Positions 11,852 through 21,202 of a stretch of 64,000 nucleotides of DNA are shown here, one piece after another; position 1 is the first letter of the stretch, and every line of letters starts with the position of its first letter. The stretch is from assembly GCF_019049855.1 (NCBI RefSeq), contig NZ_JAHLSY010000002.1:1-64000 (forward strand), read 5' to 3'. Source of the stretch: Hydrogenophilus thiooxidans (GTDB taxonomy: Bacteria > Pseudomonadota > Gammaproteobacteria > Burkholderiales > Rhodocyclaceae). Position numbers and translations under genes: made by a program. Under the pieces are notes generated by a model. It ran no database searches. It worked only from the letters and a program-made list of their open reading frames with translations, and was not told the origin of the DNA.

Positions 11852-13902
11852 CGCTCCTCCTTTTGCGTTGCCGGATGGGCCACGTTGCGGATGGTAACCG
11901 ATCGCAGCGCCTCCGCCAACGCCGCTTGGCTCACCGGTTTTGCCAACGCCGGGACGTCGGGTAACGTTGGCGCTTCGTGCCAGTAACCACTCACCAGCAC
12001 CGCAGGCAGCCCAGGACGCAGGGCCCGCGCTCGGGCGATCAGGGTGCCACCGTCGCAGCCGCCCGGCATCACCGCGTCGGTCACCACGACGTCGATTTCG
12101 GCCACGTGTTCGATGAGTTCCAACGCTTCGGCGCCGTTTTCGGCTTCGAGCACGCGGTGCCCGAGGCGCATCACCATCTGACGCAAGAGGTGACGGACCT
12201 CCGGTTCGTCTTCGACCAACAGAATCGTGAGGGAGCGGGGCACGGTTCCTGGTTGTGCGGCAGGTCCAGGGTCACTGGATGGCGCGGGCGGTTCGCACCG
12301 CGGCAGGACAAAGGTGACCGTCGTGCCGACCCCCGGTTCGCTACGGATGCGGATCGCGCCGCCCGACTGGCGAACGAAGCCATAGACCATCGCAAGCCCA
12401 AGACCGCTACCGCGACCGAAAGGTTTGGTGGTGAAGAACGGTTCGAACACGTGCGCCAGTACTTCCGGCGCCATCCCGCAGCCGGTGTCGATCACGTCGA
12501 ACTGCACGTAACGCCCAGGCGTCAGGCCGTAACGCTGCGCTAAATCGGCCAGGATTTCGCACGGCAATACGCGGATCGTCAGGGTTCCGCCCGCTGGCGA
12601 CATCGCGTCGCGCGCATTGAGCGCCAGGTTCAACAGGGCGTTTTCCAATTGGTGGCCGTCGGTGTGCGCGTAGAGCGGTGCTTCAGGCAAGCGCAGGTCG
12701 AGCGTGACCAGTTCGCCCAAGGTCCGCGCCAAGAGCACCCCAAGCCCACGCACCCGCTCGCCCACTTCTACGGGCGCCAGCGCCATCGGTTGCCGCCGGG
12801 AGAAGGTGAGCAAACGCTTGACCAGATCGACGCCGCGACGGGTTGCGCGAACGGCTGGTGCGATGTGCTCGCGCGCCAGCGACGCCAAGCTCCGCGCGGT
12901 CAGCGCTTCGTCGAGCGCTTCCAAATTGCCGAGAATGATCGTCAGCAAGTTGTTGAAATCGTGCGCGATACCGCCGGTGAGCTGCCCCACCGCCTCCATC
13001 TTCTGTGCCTGGATGAGCGCCTCTTGTTGCGCCCGCTGTTCCGAGATATCAAACGAGAGCACGAAGAAACCAACCACCTCATCGCCCCGCTTTTCCGGAA
13101 CGACGGTACTACGGGCAAAGACCCGTTTGCCATTGGCGCGGGTGCGGTGGTATTCGTAGGTGACCCGCTCCCCAGTCAGCGCCCGCTCGAGATGGGTTTC
13201 GATTTGTGCAAACACTTCTGCGCCAACCACCTCAGCGATCGTCTGCCCGACGATCGCCTCGGGCGTCGTCTCGAACCAGTCGGCATAGACGCGGTTTGCG
13301 TAGCGGTAGCGCTGCTCGCGATCGACGTAGGCGACCATCGCCGGGATCGAATCGAGGATCAAGCGCAACCGCGCTTCCGAATAGGCCAGCGCCTCAGCGG
13401 TGGCTTCGAGTTCACGCTGCGCTTCGCGCAACTCCTGATACGCCCGCGCGAGCTCCTGGGTCCGTTCGCGCACGCGCGCCTCGAGCTGCTGGTTCTGCTC
13501 TTCGATCAGCCGCTCGTTTTGCCGCAGTTCGGTGATGTCGGTCCAAAGGGAGACAAACCCAAGGTTGGGGATTGGGACCCCCCGCACCGCAAGAATCCGA
13601 CCGTTTGGGCGTTGCCGTTCGAAATAGTGAGGTTGAAAGGAGCGCGCCGCCGCCATTCGTTCTGCGACCAGCTTTTCGATCGCGCCGTCCCCATATTCCC
13701 CCCGCTCGGCGTTGAAGCGCACGAACGCCTCAAAGGGCGTCCCTTCGCGGACCAGCTCCGGCGGAAAATCGAGCAATCGGGAGAGCGCTTGGTTCCACGC
13801 CACCAGTTTCGGTTCGGCATCGAAGACCGCGATCGCCTGATCGAGGAGGTCGAGCCCCGCGAGCAACAGATCGTAGCGACGGCGATCCTGGGGCGAGGGC
13901 AT
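11848..13902 (-). CDS. Hybrid sensor histidine kinase with two PAS domains
   Basis: A 684-residue cytoplasmic sensor with no clear membrane segment. Order of domains: PAS at about 15-125, coiled coil 128-175, second PAS 178-292, dimerisation and phosphoacceptor helix with H314 in GGIAHDFNNLL, ATPase domain 415-535 with N-box NLALNARDAM, DTGCGM and GRGSGLGLAMVYGF, then a receiver domain 558-675 with D609. The signal is unknown; PAS domains suggest a redox, light or small-ligand input. It starts 6 bases after queC stops and overlaps the response regulator gene, so the kinase and regulator may be transcribed with the queuosine genes. Confidence 0.92.
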   Translation of the reverse strand: MPSPQDRRRYDLLLAGLDLLDQAIAVFDAEPKLVAWNQALSRLLDFPPELVREGTPFEAFVRFNAERGEYGDGAIEKLVAERMAAARSFQPHYFERQRPNGRILAVRGVPIPNLGFVSLWTDITELRQNERLIEEQNQQLEARVRERTQELARAYQELREAQRELEATAEALAYSEARLRLILDSIPAMVAYVDREQRYRYANRVYADWFETTPEAIVGQTIAEVVGAEVFAQIETHLERALTGERVTYEYHRTRANGKRVFARSTVVPEKRGDEVVGFFVLSFDISEQRAQQEALIQAQKMEAVGQLTGGIAHDFNNLLTIILGNLEALDEALTARSLASLAREHIAPAVRATRRGVDLVKRLLTFSRRQPMALAPVEVGERVRGLGVLLARTLGELVTLDLRLPEAPLYAHTDGHQLENALLNLALNARDAMSPAGGTLTIRVLPCEILADLAQRYGLTPGRYVQFDVIDTGCGMAPEVLAHVFEPFFTTKPFGRGSGLGLAMVYGFVRQSGGAIRIRSEPGVGTTVTFVLPRCEPPAPSSDPGPAAQPGTVPRSLTILLVEDEPEVRHLLRQMVMRLGHRVLEAENGAEALELIEHVAEIDVVVTDAVMPGGCDGGTLIARARALRPGLPAVLVSGYWHEAPTLPDVPALAKPVSQAALAEALRSVTIRNVAHPATQKEER

Positions 13903-13908
13903 CGGGCG

Positions 13909-14622
13909 TCACCCCGTCTGATAGCGAGTGGGATCGGGCAAACCAGCCGCAGCAAAGCCGGCGGCACGCAAACGGCAGGAATCGCAGCGGCCGCACGCGC
14001 GCCCCTCGGCGTCGGCCTGATAACAGCTCACAGTGAGCCCGTAGTCGACCCCAAGCGCCACGCCGCGACGGATGATCTCGGCCTTGGAGAGATAGAGCAA
14101 CGGCGCATGCACCCGATAACGCGCCCCCTCGACCCCCGCTTTCGTCGCAACGTTGGCCAAGTGCTCGAACGCCGCGAGGAATGGTGGGCGGCAATCGGGG
14201 TATCCTGAATAATCGACCGCGTTCGCGCCGATGAAGAGATCGGTTGCGCCCACCACTTCCGCCCACGCGAGCGCAAGCGCCAACAGCACGGTGTTGCGTG
14301 CCGGGACATAGGTGATGGGGATCGTCGAGCGTGCCGTTTCGCCTGCGGATCGCAGCGCCCCTTCGGGTACCGGCAGTGCCGGATCGGTGAGCGCCGAGCC
14401 GCCAAACGCATCGAGTGAGGCCTGCGCGATACGATGTTCGGCAACCGCAAACGCACGCGCGACCCGTTTCGCTGCGGCGATTTCGGCAGCGTGCCGTTGC
14501 CCATAGGCCACCGTGAGGGCGTAGAGCTCAAAACCACGCGCTGCGGCTTCGGCGAGCACCGTCGTCGAGTCCAACCCCCCGGATAGGAGCACCACCGCTT
14601 TGGGTTTCGCGTACGCGGTCAT
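13909..14622 (-). CDS. queC: 7-cyano-7-deazaguanine synthase
   Basis: The 237-residue enzyme makes preQ0 from 7-carboxy-7-deazaguanine and ammonia with ATP, a step towards queuosine in tRNA. The PP-loop SGGLDS is at 14-19. The C-terminal zinc site is complete: a cysteine in VSCYQAD and three in ACGRCDSC. Its ATG overlaps the queE stop by four bases. The order cpoB-queE-queC behind tol-pal is widespread in proteobacteria. Confidence 0.97.
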   Translation of the reverse strand: MTAYAKPKAVVLLSGGLDSTTVLAEAAARGFELYALTVAYGQRHAAEIAAAKRVARAFAVAEHRIAQASLDAFGGSALTDPALPVPEGALRSAGETARSTIPITYVPARNTVLLALALAWAEVVGATDLFIGANAVDYSGYPDCRPPFLAAFEHLANVATKAGVEGARYRVHAPLLYLSKAEIIRRGVALGVDYGLTVSCYQADAEGRACGRCDSCRLRAAGFAAAGLPDPTRYQTG

Positions 14623-15266
14623 CGCCCACGCTCCTCACCCCACAGAACTTTGTGCAATTGCAGCTGAAACCGTACGGGGAGCCGGTCGGCAACGATCCAC
14701 TCGGCCAACAGGTGGGGAGGAAGGCTGTTGGCAACGGGCGACAGGAGCACGGCACACCGTTCCCTGAGCCGATGTTCGGTGAGTACCGTTTTCGCCCATT
14801 CGTAATCGGCGCGATCGGCGATCACGATCTTGATCTCATCGGTGGGTTTGAGCGCACCGAGGTTTTGCCAAAGGTTCTTCTCCTGCTCTCCGGAGCCGGG
14901 GGCTTTGAGGTCCATCACCACCGCAACGCGCGGGTCGACGTCAGCAATCGACAACGCCCCGCTCGTTTCCAACGAAACGTCGAACCCCGCGTCGGCAAGC
15001 GCACGCAGCAGCCGATGCACTGCCGGTTGCGCCAACGGTTCACCACCGGTGACACAGACGGTACGCACGCCGCGCGCCGCCACTTCGGCGACCACCTCGG
15101 CTACCGTCTGCCGCGTGCCGCCTTGAAACGCATAAGGGGTATCGCACCAGCGGCAGCGCAGCGGACAACCGGTCAGCCGAACGAAGGTCGTCGGCAATCC
15201 GACACGCGACGACTCCCCTTGAATCGACGTAAAAATTTCGCTGACGCGCAGGACCGCTTCACTCAT
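14619..15266 (-). CDS. queE: 7-carboxy-7-deazaguanine synthase (radical SAM)
   Basis: The 215-residue radical SAM enzyme rearranges 6-carboxytetrahydropterin to 7-carboxy-7-deazaguanine. The iron-sulfur cysteines are C34, C38 and C41 in [15 protein letters not shown], followed by the SAM-binding VCVTGGEPL. The spacing is the simple CX3CX2C form. It overlaps cpoB upstream and queC downstream by four bases each, so the three genes are translationally coupled. Confidence 0.97.
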   Translation of the reverse strand: MSEAVLRVSEIFTSIQGESSRVGLPTTFVRLTGCPLRCRWCDTPYAFQGGTRQTVAEVVAEVAARGVRTVCVTGGEPLAQPAVHRLLRALADAGFDVSLETSGALSIADVDPRVAVVMDLKAPGSGEQEKNLWQNLGALKPTDEIKIVIADRADYEWAKTVLTEHRLRERCAVLLSPVANSLPPHLLAEWIVADRLPVRFQLQLHKVLWGEERGR

Positions 15267-16108
15267 CGCCCCAGCCGCTCGCGCGCGATCTTACCCGCTG
15301 GCGTGTTCGGATAGCGCTCCGTCAACCGACGCAACATATCGGTGGCCTCTTTGCGATCGCCCAGCCCTTGCAAGGCATTGGCCAATCCCAGCATCGCGTC
15401 GGGAACGAGCTCGTGCCCCGGATGGTCGAAGACCACCCGCGCAAAGTGTTGCCGCGCCTTTTCATACTGTTTGTGTTGCAACGCAGCCGTCCCGGCCCAG
15501 AAGTGCGCTTCGACCGCCTGCGGGTCCGACGGATACCGAGCCAGGAACGTCTCGAAATCCTTGAGCGCCGCGTCCGTTTTCTGCGCTTGCAGCTCGCGCA
15601 ACGCTTGCCCAAAGAGCGCTGCCGCCTCGGCGCGCCCCGACTGAGGCGCATTTGCAGTCGCAGAAGCTGCGGAAGTCGGGGATGCCGGAGCCGGAGATGC
15701 AGCGGCCGCAGTAGCCGCGGGCGCACCCGTGCTGCCACCGGCTGCCCCTCCCATTTCACTGCCGGGCGCCGCAGAAAGCGGCGGCGTACCCGCAGAGGCA
15801 GAACCAGCGGCACTGACTGCCCGCAGCCGCTGATCGAGATCGAGGTAGAAATCTTTCTGCCGCTTCTCGAGCTGTTCTAAGCGGTAGCGCAGCTCTTCGA
15901 TCGCTCCCTGCAGCCGGGCTAACTCCTGCTGCCGAGCGTTTTCGCGGTTTGCTGCATCGAGCGCGAGACGGTTGACCCGCTCCTCGAACGCCTGCACCTG
16001 CCCCTGTAGGGCTTCGAGCCGTTTGGCGTCGTCACCAAAGAGCGCCCACGCAGGCGACAGGTTCGCCAACGAGAGGGCGATGACCATTCCCCACCGTTTC
16101 GCGCTCAT
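15263..16108 (-). CDS. cpoB: Tol-Pal accessory protein CpoB (YbgF)
   Basis: A 281-residue periplasmic protein that links the Tol-Pal machine to peptidoglycan synthesis during division. The signal peptide is residues 1-22 (MSAKRWGMVIALSLANLSPA, cut near AWA). A trimerising coiled coil spans about 28-90 (RLEALQGQVQAFEERVNRLA), then an Ala/Ser/Pro linker (about 100-150) and TPR repeats at the end (AEAAALFGQALRELQAQKTD, then YPNTPAGKIARERL). The frame continues upstream to 16174, but the ATG at 16108 starts the signal peptide. It lies 19 bases after pal. Confidence 0.93.
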   Translation of the reverse strand: MSAKRWGMVIALSLANLSPAWALFGDDAKRLEALQGQVQAFEERVNRLALDAANRENARQQELARLQGAIEELRYRLEQLEKRQKDFYLDLDQRLRAVSAAGSASAGTPPLSAAPGSEMGGAAGGSTGAPAATAAAASPAPASPTSAASATANAPQSGRAEAAALFGQALRELQAQKTDAALKDFETFLARYPSDPQAVEAHFWAGTAALQHKQYEKARQHFARVVFDHPGHELVPDAMLGLANALQGLGDRKEATDMLRRLTERYPNTPAGKIARERLGR

Positions 16109-16127
16109 ACGCTTGACCCCTTTTGCT

Positions 16128-16652
16128 TCAAAACTCCCCTTCGTAGAGGATATCGGCACGCCGGTTCTGTGCATAGCACGATTCGTTCCGTTCGGTACAG
16201 ACCGGTTTCTCTTCGCCCAAGCTCACCGCTTCGATGCGCTCAGCCGCAACCCCGAGCGCCGCAAGCGCCTGCTTCACCGCTTCGGCACGTTTCTGCCCCA
16301 GCGCCAGGTTGTATTCGCGGCTTCCCCGTTCGTCGGCGTTGCCCTGAATCAGCACCTTGACCGTCGGGTATTTCTGCATCAGTTGCGCGTGCGCCACCAC
16401 GAGCGACTGGTACTCGGGCTTGATCTCGTAGCGGTCGAAATCGAAATAGATGCTCCGCTTATGGGCGGGATGGGCGGGATTCTTGATCTCGGCCAAGAGC
16501 GCCTCGGACGGAGAACCGCTTGCGACCGCAGACGTCGACACGTCTCGATCAGACACCCCAACATTACCCTCTTCGGTTGGTGTCGACGAACAGGCTGCCA
16601 GAACAGCTGGCGCGACCATCACCACCATCCACTGCTTCAGACGAAGACCCAT
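16128..16652 (-). CDS. pal: Peptidoglycan-associated lipoprotein Pal
   Basis: A 174-residue outer-membrane lipoprotein that binds peptidoglycan and, with TolB, drives outer-membrane constriction. The lipobox is LAAC at the end of a 20-residue signal. The OmpA-type peptidoglycan-binding domain holds IYFDFDRYEIKPEY, then IQGNADERGSREYNLALGQK and RRADILYEGEF at the end. I choose ATG at 16652, seven bases after GGAG, over the TTG one codon earlier. It follows tolB by 38 bases. Confidence 0.96.
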   Translation of the reverse strand: MGLRLKQWMVVMVAPAVLAACSSTPTEEGNVGVSDRDVSTSAVASGSPSEALLAEIKNPAHPAHKRSIYFDFDRYEIKPEYQSLVVAHAQLMQKYPTVKVLIQGNADERGSREYNLALGQKRAEAVKQALAALGVAAERIEAVSLGEEKPVCTERNESCYAQNRRADILYEGEF

Positions 16653-16690
16653 CAATCAGCTCCTTTCGTAGCACAAGTTGAACACTCTGT

Positions 16691-17968
16691 TCATCGCGGC
16701 AAACGCCCCCAGGCAGGTTCGCGCACGTCGGCGCCGGAAGCGCTCAGACGCAAACGCACCCGCCCATCGGTCGAAACCGCAGCCAGAACCCCTCTGCCAC
16801 CGACCTCGGTGGCATAGACGATCATATGACCCGTCGGCGCGAACGCAGGCGATTCGTCCCGCTCCGAATCGGTCAGGATTTGACGATAGCCGGTGGTCAA
16901 ATCGTGGTGAACGACCCGAAACCGCCCATCGATGCGGGTGATATAGGTGAGCGCTCGACCATCAGACGAGACATCTGGGCTCACATTGTAGCTGCCTTCG
17001 AAGGTGATGCGCTGCGCGTCGCCCCCGGTTGCCGGCATGCGGTAGATCTGGGGTGACCCGCCGCGATCCGAGGTGAAATAGAGCCATTGCCCATCCGGAG
17101 AAAAGACCGGTTCGGTGTCGATCGAACCGGAACGCGAAACGCGAAACGCCCGGTTGAGCGTAAGATCGAGCACATAGATCTGCGAAATCCCATCCTGGGT
17201 GAGCGTCACCGCCAATTTGCGCCCATCGGGCGACCAGGCCGGCGCCGAATTCGATCCGCGGAAATTGGCCGCGACCCGCCGCTTGCCAGTTGCCACCTCA
17301 TGGATATAGACCACCGGCTTTTTGTTTTCGAACGAAACGTACGCAAGCTGATGCCCATCGGGCGACCAGGCCGGCGAGATGATCGGCTCAGGGGAGACGA
17401 GCGCGGTGGCCGCATGGCTGCCGTCATACTCCCCAACCTTGAGCTCGTAGCGGTTGCCGCTTTTTACGACATAGGCCAGACGGGTCGCAAAATACCCTGG
17501 CACCCCGGCAAGCGCTTCATAGACCAGATCGGCGATGCGATGTGCCGTCACGCGCACCTGCGCTGCATTGAATTGGATCGCGCGGCTTGTCAATTCGCTA
17601 CGCCGCACCGTATCGAACAGACGCACCCGCACCTCCCAAAGGCCAGGGGCAATGGCGTGCACCGAACCGGCAAGCACCGCTTCGGCACCCCGCTGCGTGA
17701 GCGCCGCATAGTCGGGAATCAGGTCTTCCGGTACCCGCATCCAGCCGACATCGATCAAGCGAAAAAGGGCGCTCCGCTCAAGGTCGGCACGGACGACCTC
17801 AGTCACAGATTGCGGCAGCGCCTCCTCATTCACCAGATAGGGGACGGCCACCGCGATCTGCCGGCCGCTCGCCCCCGTGATTTCGATCGCGAGCTGGGCC
17901 GCAGCAACCTGAATCCCCAACCACCAAAGCAACACCCAACAGGTCAAAGTGCGCGTCATGCCGACCAT
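16691..17968 (-). CDS. tolB: Tol-Pal system protein TolB
   Basis: A 425-residue periplasmic protein. After a signal peptide (about 26 residues, ending VAAAQ) it has the N-terminal TolB domain (about 28-165) that binds TolA, and then a six-bladed propeller with repeated blades such as ISPAWSPDGHQLAYVSFE, SAPAWSPDGRKLAVT and TEPVFSPDGQWLYFTSDRGG that binds Pal. The start at 17968 has GAGG five bases upstream; the open frame extends to 18007 but lacks a ribosome site there. A perfect TATAAT sits in the tolA-tolB gap, so tolB may also be transcribed separately. Confidence 0.96.
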   Translation of the reverse strand: MVGMTRTLTCWVLLWWLGIQVAAAQLAIEITGASGRQIAVAVPYLVNEEALPQSVTEVVRADLERSALFRLIDVGWMRVPEDLIPDYAALTQRGAEAVLAGSVHAIAPGLWEVRVRLFDTVRRSELTSRAIQFNAAQVRVTAHRIADLVYEALAGVPGYFATRLAYVVKSGNRYELKVGEYDGSHAATALVSPEPIISPAWSPDGHQLAYVSFENKKPVVYIHEVATGKRRVAANFRGSNSAPAWSPDGRKLAVTLTQDGISQIYVLDLTLNRAFRVSRSGSIDTEPVFSPDGQWLYFTSDRGGSPQIYRMPATGGDAQRITFEGSYNVSPDVSSDGRALTYITRIDGRFRVVHHDLTTGYRQILTDSERDESPAFAPTGHMIVYATEVGGRGVLAAVSTDGRVRLRLSASGADVREPAWGRLPR

Positions 17969-18005
17969 TGGTACCTCACCGGTATCCTTCGAATCGAAGG
18001 GGGAC

Positions 18006-18011
18006 ATTATA
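18006..18011 (-). promoter_or_regulatory. -10 box for tolB-pal
   Basis: A perfect TATAAT on the minus strand lies between tolA and tolB, about 40 bases before the tolB ATG. No good -35 hexamer is seen at 16-18 bases, so strength is uncertain. A promoter before tolB inside the tol cluster is known in other proteobacteria. Confidence 0.5.
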
Positions 18012-18028
18012 GCGAACTAAATATGATA

Positions 18029-18844
18029 TCACTGAGCCAGGGGCCGCAGAATCAAACGCAATTCCCGCTCGAAAAGACGCCGGTCTGGCGGCGTTGGCAA
18101 GGGGCTCGCGGCCCGAATCGCTCGCTCGAGCGCCGCATCGAGCGACGCAAACCCCGACGAGCGCACCAGACGCACCTCAACGACCGTGCCATCGGGCAGT
18201 TGCACCACGTCGAAAACCGCTTCCGGGTTACCGACCACGCCGGGCGGCACCACGACGTGTTGGCGCACCTTGGCGCGAATCGCGTCGATGTAGCTGGCCC
18301 GCGCCACCTCACTGATCCCTGAAGGCGCCCCACTGCGACCCTGCGCAAGCGCCATCAAACGCTCCTGAACCGGGTCGGAACGCGGTGGTTCTGGCTGCGG
18401 CGGCTTCTGTTCCGCGGTCAGACGCCGCTGCACCAGCTGCTGAAAATCGTCGATCGGCTCGGGTTTCGGCTGAGGTTTGGGTTCTGGCTTCGGTTTGGGT
18501 TCCGGTTTCGGCTCCGGCTTGGGCTCAGCTTTCGGCTGCGGCTCAGGCTTGGGTTCCGCCTTCGGTTCAGGCTTCGGTTCTGGTTTTGGCTCAGGCTTCG
18601 GCTCTGGCTTGGGTTCCGGCTTCGGGGTAGCACGCGCCGCAGCGCCCTCTCCAGGCGTCGCGGTTCGTGCCCGTTCCGTGGTCGCAGCGATCGGCGCCAC
18701 CAGATCAACCACCACCGGTGCAGGCGGCGCGTTTTGCCAGTCGAGCGAAACCAGCAAAAGCGCCGCGAAAAAAAGATGGACCGCCAGCGCCAGCGTCCAC
18801 GCCAGCGCGCGACGAAACCCCTCAGAACGGCGCGGTGCGTTCAT
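18029..18844 (-). CDS. tolA: TolA envelope-spanning protein
   Basis: A 271-residue TolA. A single N-terminal membrane helix (about 12-33, [20 protein letters not shown]) anchors it to TolQ and TolR; the middle domain crosses the periplasm; the C-terminal domain (about 185-271, [15 protein letters not shown], then [16 protein letters not shown]) contacts TolB and Pal. The middle is unusual: instead of the common Ala/Lys-rich helix it is an extended Pro-Glu-Pro-Lys repeat. I use ATG at 18844, which lies after the tolR stop; an upstream ATG at 18889 inside tolR would add 15 residues. Confidence 0.92.
   Translation of the reverse strand: MNAPRRSEGFRRALAWTLALAVHLFFAALLLVSLDWQNAPPAPVVVDLVAPIAATTERARTATPGEGAAARATPKPEPKPEPKPEPKPEPKPEPKAEPKPEPQPKAEPKPEPKPEPKPKPEPKPQPKPEPIDDFQQLVQRRLTAEQKPPQPEPPRSDPVQERLMALAQGRSGAPSGISEVARASYIDAIRAKVRQHVVVPPGVVGNPEAVFDVVQLPDGTVVEVRLVRSSGFASLDAALERAIRAASPLPTPPDRRLFERELRLILRPLAQ
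18455..18629 (-). repeat. Pro-Glu-Pro-Lys coding repeat in tolA
   Basis: About 175 bases code for tandem KPEP/PEPK dipeptide-like units with a few Ala and Gln changes. On DNA the unit is a 12-base period (such as ccggaacccaag variants). Such rods form stiff extended chains like those of TonB, and the tract is prone to length change by slippage. Confidence 0.85.
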
Positions 18845-18854
18845 CGTTTGCCAG

Positions 18855-19319
18855 TCACGACGCGGGCCGCGGCGCTTTGTCCCGACCATCGCCGGTACTT
18901 GTCTGTAGCCCCACCCGCGTAAAACCCGCCCCGCGCAGGCGATCGAGCATCCCCATCACGGTTTCGTAGGTCACCCGCCGATCTGCAGCAATCACCACCG
19001 CCAATTCGGGATGCTCGGCCTGCATCGCCCGCAAGGCGCGCAACAGCGCGAGCGGCTCCATCGCCACTTCTGGGGCCGTCGCGCTCTTTTTCAAGCCGAT
19101 CGAACCGTCGGCGTGGATCACCACCACTGCGGCTTCCGAGCTCGGCGCAGGAAGTTGCGCGACGCTTGGAAGCTGAACCTCGCCAAGTTGCATCATCGGC
19201 GCGGTGACCATGAAGATCACGAGCAGCACCAGCATCACGTCGATGTAGGGCACGACGTTCATCTGACTCATCAACGCCCGCCGACGCGCCATCGCTTCGT
19301 CCCCTTGCCTCTCCGTCAA
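18855..19319 (-). CDS. tolR: Tol-Pal proton-channel protein TolR
   Basis: A 154-residue ExbD/TolR-family protein. The membrane helix at about 23-43 holds the proton-carrying aspartate in [19 protein letters not shown]. The periplasmic domain (about 55-140) follows, with GSIGLKKS and [20 protein letters not shown]. The start overlaps the tolQ stop by four bases. The ATG at 19292 ([10 protein letters not shown]) is an alternative start and would remove nine residues. Confidence 0.95.
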   Translation of the reverse strand: MTERQGDEAMARRRALMSQMNVVPYIDVMLVLLVIFMVTAPMMQLGEVQLPSVAQLPAPSSEAAVVVIHADGSIGLKKSATAPEVAMEPLALLRALRAMQAEHPELAVVIAADRRVTYETVMGMLDRLRGAGFTRVGLQTSTGDGRDKAPRPAS

Positions 19320-19981
19320 CGCCCGATCTGGCGCTGCAACAAATTGGTCATCTCGTCGATGAAGGTTTCGATTTTCACCGAGAGCCGCTCGATATCGTGG
19401 GTAAAGCGGTTATAGGCGATCACCGCGGGAATCGCGGCAAAGAGGCCGATCGCGGTCGCGATGAGGGCTTCGGCAATGCCTGGCGCCACATGAGCAAGCG
19501 TAGCGGAGGCCATATTCGCCAACCCGCGAAACGCGTTCATAATGCCCCAGACCGTTCCAAATAGCCCAATATACGGCGACACCGACCCGACTGAAGCCAA
19601 AAACGCCAGATGCGCTTCGAGCGCGTCCAACTCGCGCTGATACGCCACCAGCATCGCCCGTCGGATGCTGTCGATCGCACCGCCCCGCTCCCTTTGTCGC
19701 AGCCATTCGCGATACCCCGCCAGAAAAACCAGCTCCATCGGCCCGGCGTGATCGAGCCGCGCCTCCACCCGTTCCGCCAACTGATCCAAGCGGGCTGCGT
19801 TCCAAAATTGCGTTTCAAAGCGCTGCGTCGCACGGCGCGCAGCCCGAATCTGCATCGTTTTGAGAAAGATCCAGTACCACGAAAACAAGGACAGGGCAAC
19901 CAGCAGCGCCATCACCAGCTGTACCGGCAGGCTTGCCTGTAAGATAAGGTGGGTAAGCGAAAGATCGGCTGTCTGCGTCAT
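19316..19981 (-). CDS. tolQ: Tol-Pal proton-channel protein TolQ
   Basis: A 221-residue MotA/TolQ/ExbB protein with three membrane helices: about 18-40 (VMALLVALSLFSWYWIFLK), then the paired helices around 125-150 (VGSVSPYIGLFGTVWGIMNA) and 160-190 (APGIAEALIATAIGLFAAIP). It forms the channel with TolR that powers TolA. The first codon of the longest frame is a TTG; the ATG at 19981 gives the usual length. ybgC, often first in this cluster, is absent here. Confidence 0.96.
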   Translation of the reverse strand: MTQTADLSLTHLILQASLPVQLVMALLVALSLFSWYWIFLKTMQIRAARRATQRFETQFWNAARLDQLAERVEARLDHAGPMELVFLAGYREWLRQRERGGAIDSIRRAMLVAYQRELDALEAHLAFLASVGSVSPYIGLFGTVWGIMNAFRGLANMASATLAHVAPGIAEALIATAIGLFAAIPAVIAYNRFTHDIERLSVKIETFIDEMTNLLQRQIGR

Positions 19982-20014
19982 CGTAACCAGCAAGGGGAAG
20001 GCAAAGAGTGCGTA

Positions 20015-20020
20015 ATTATA
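20015..20020 (-). promoter_or_regulatory. -10 box for the tol operon
   Basis: A perfect TATAAT on the minus strand is 33 bases before the tolQ ATG, in the divergent gap to the STAS-like gene. The region at -35 is A-rich without a clear TTGACA match. Confidence 0.55.
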
Positions 20021-20085
20021 GCGAAAAAGGCTCCATTTTTTGGCCTACTGGCGCTTGTGCCTTTCCTCGTGCTAGGATTGTGCGC

Positions 20086-21183
20086 ATGGACGGGTTTGCC
20101 ACGATCGGAGGGGCGCTCGGCGCACCGCCCCCCTACCTCACCGCGCTTGCGGAAGGGGTCGAAGCGATCGTTCGTCTTTCCGCCACGGAAACCGAAGCGA
20201 TCGCCCTTGACATCGCCAATGGCGATACCGCCAGTGCGTGGGCGCTGCTCAAGCCCCGCATCAGCGCAAAAACCGAGAACCACGCATTGTGGCAACTGGC
20301 CTATGAACTGCTGACGCTCGACGGATCTGCCGAAGCGCTGGAGCAACTTTCGGAACAATACGCCGCCATTTTCGGCAAACTGGCCCCTTTCGCGCTTACT
20401 CAGAGCGATAAGGCACAGCCGCACGGCGAGCGACGACGCTGGATCCGGTGGCCGTCAGAACTGACCGCACAAAACGCGCGCGATTTCGTCACCCACTGGC
20501 CCAACAACCCCTCGCTTCACTTCGACCTTGCGGACGTGCGCGCCATCGCCCCGGAAGCCGCAGCGGAACTAACCCGGGCGCTCGCCGAAAAGCTGCGCGC
20601 CGGGGGGCACCTGCGCTGGCGCGGCCTCGAGAACGGCATCTTGGTGTTGCACGCCCCGAACACCCTTTTGTCTTCTGCTGAAGAGATCCAATTGCTGCTC
20701 CTCTGGCTCAGCGCTGCGAAGCGGGAAGAGGAAGCCGAAGCGCTCGCGCTCGAATACGCGCTGCGCTTTGATAGCACCCCACCTGACTGGTGCTTCAACC
20801 ACGACGCCAACCAAAGCGCCGAAGAGCCGGGAACAACGAAGCTGGCACCGGAACGAGACGCCGCCGCTGACAACCTGTTGGTCTTACCGGCACAGATGAC
20901 GGAGCACCACGCCATCGCAATCCTCAAACGAATCCAGAGCGCCGCTTCCACCGGCACGCTGCCGATCCCCTGTGAGGCGCGGCGGCTCCAGAGGTGGCCG
21001 TTTCGTAGCCTTGTGCGCTTGGGCCACTTCATCCGCCGCCAAGCCACCTCGCCGCTTCAGCCCACCGCACAATCCGTTCTGCTGCAACTGCACCATGCGC
21101 CGCTCTGGTTCCAATTGGTCGTGCCACTAGCTGGCCTTGCGCCATTCCTGCAATTCGCCGACAATAACGCTTCCTCTCAGTGA
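20086..21183 (+). CDS. STAS-like protein of unknown function upstream of hslV
   Basis: A 365-residue soluble protein that I do not recognise with certainty. Residues about 120-200 resemble a STAS fold ([20 protein letters not shown], then [13 protein letters not shown]). The N-terminal part ([10 protein letters not shown], then [13 protein letters not shown]) and the following stretch ([20 protein letters not shown]) are helical. I start at ATG 20086 because the longer frame from 20008 covers the tolQ promoter region. No signal peptide or membrane helix is seen. It is 19 bases from hslV, so the two may be transcribed together, but a role in proteolysis would be a guess. Confidence 0.6.
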   Translation: MDGFATIGGALGAPPPYLTALAEGVEAIVRLSATETEAIALDIANGDTASAWALLKPRISAKTENHALWQLAYELLTLDGSAEALEQLSEQYAAIFGKLAPFALTQSDKAQPHGERRRWIRWPSELTAQNARDFVTHWPNNPSLHFDLADVRAIAPEAAAELTRALAEKLRAGGHLRWRGLENGILVLHAPNTLLSSAEEIQLLLLWLSAAKREEEAEALALEYALRFDSTPPDWCFNHDANQSAEEPGTTKLAPERDAAADNLLVLPAQMTEHHAIAILKRIQSAASTGTLPIPCEARRLQRWPFRSLVRLGHFIRRQATSPLQPTAQSVLLQLHHAPLWFQLVVPLAGLAPFLQFADNNASSQ

Positions 21184-21202
21184 ACCCAGATCCGCTTTTC
21201 TC

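Noticed and set aside
18029-18889. tolA start at 18889
   Set aside because: It would overlap tolR by 35 bases and add a basic stretch before the membrane helix; the ATG at 18844 gives the standard N-terminus. It remains possible.
20008-20085. N-terminal extension of the STAS-like protein
   Set aside because: The added 26 codons lie over the tol promoter and have an unlikely composition; the ATG at 20086 is preferred.
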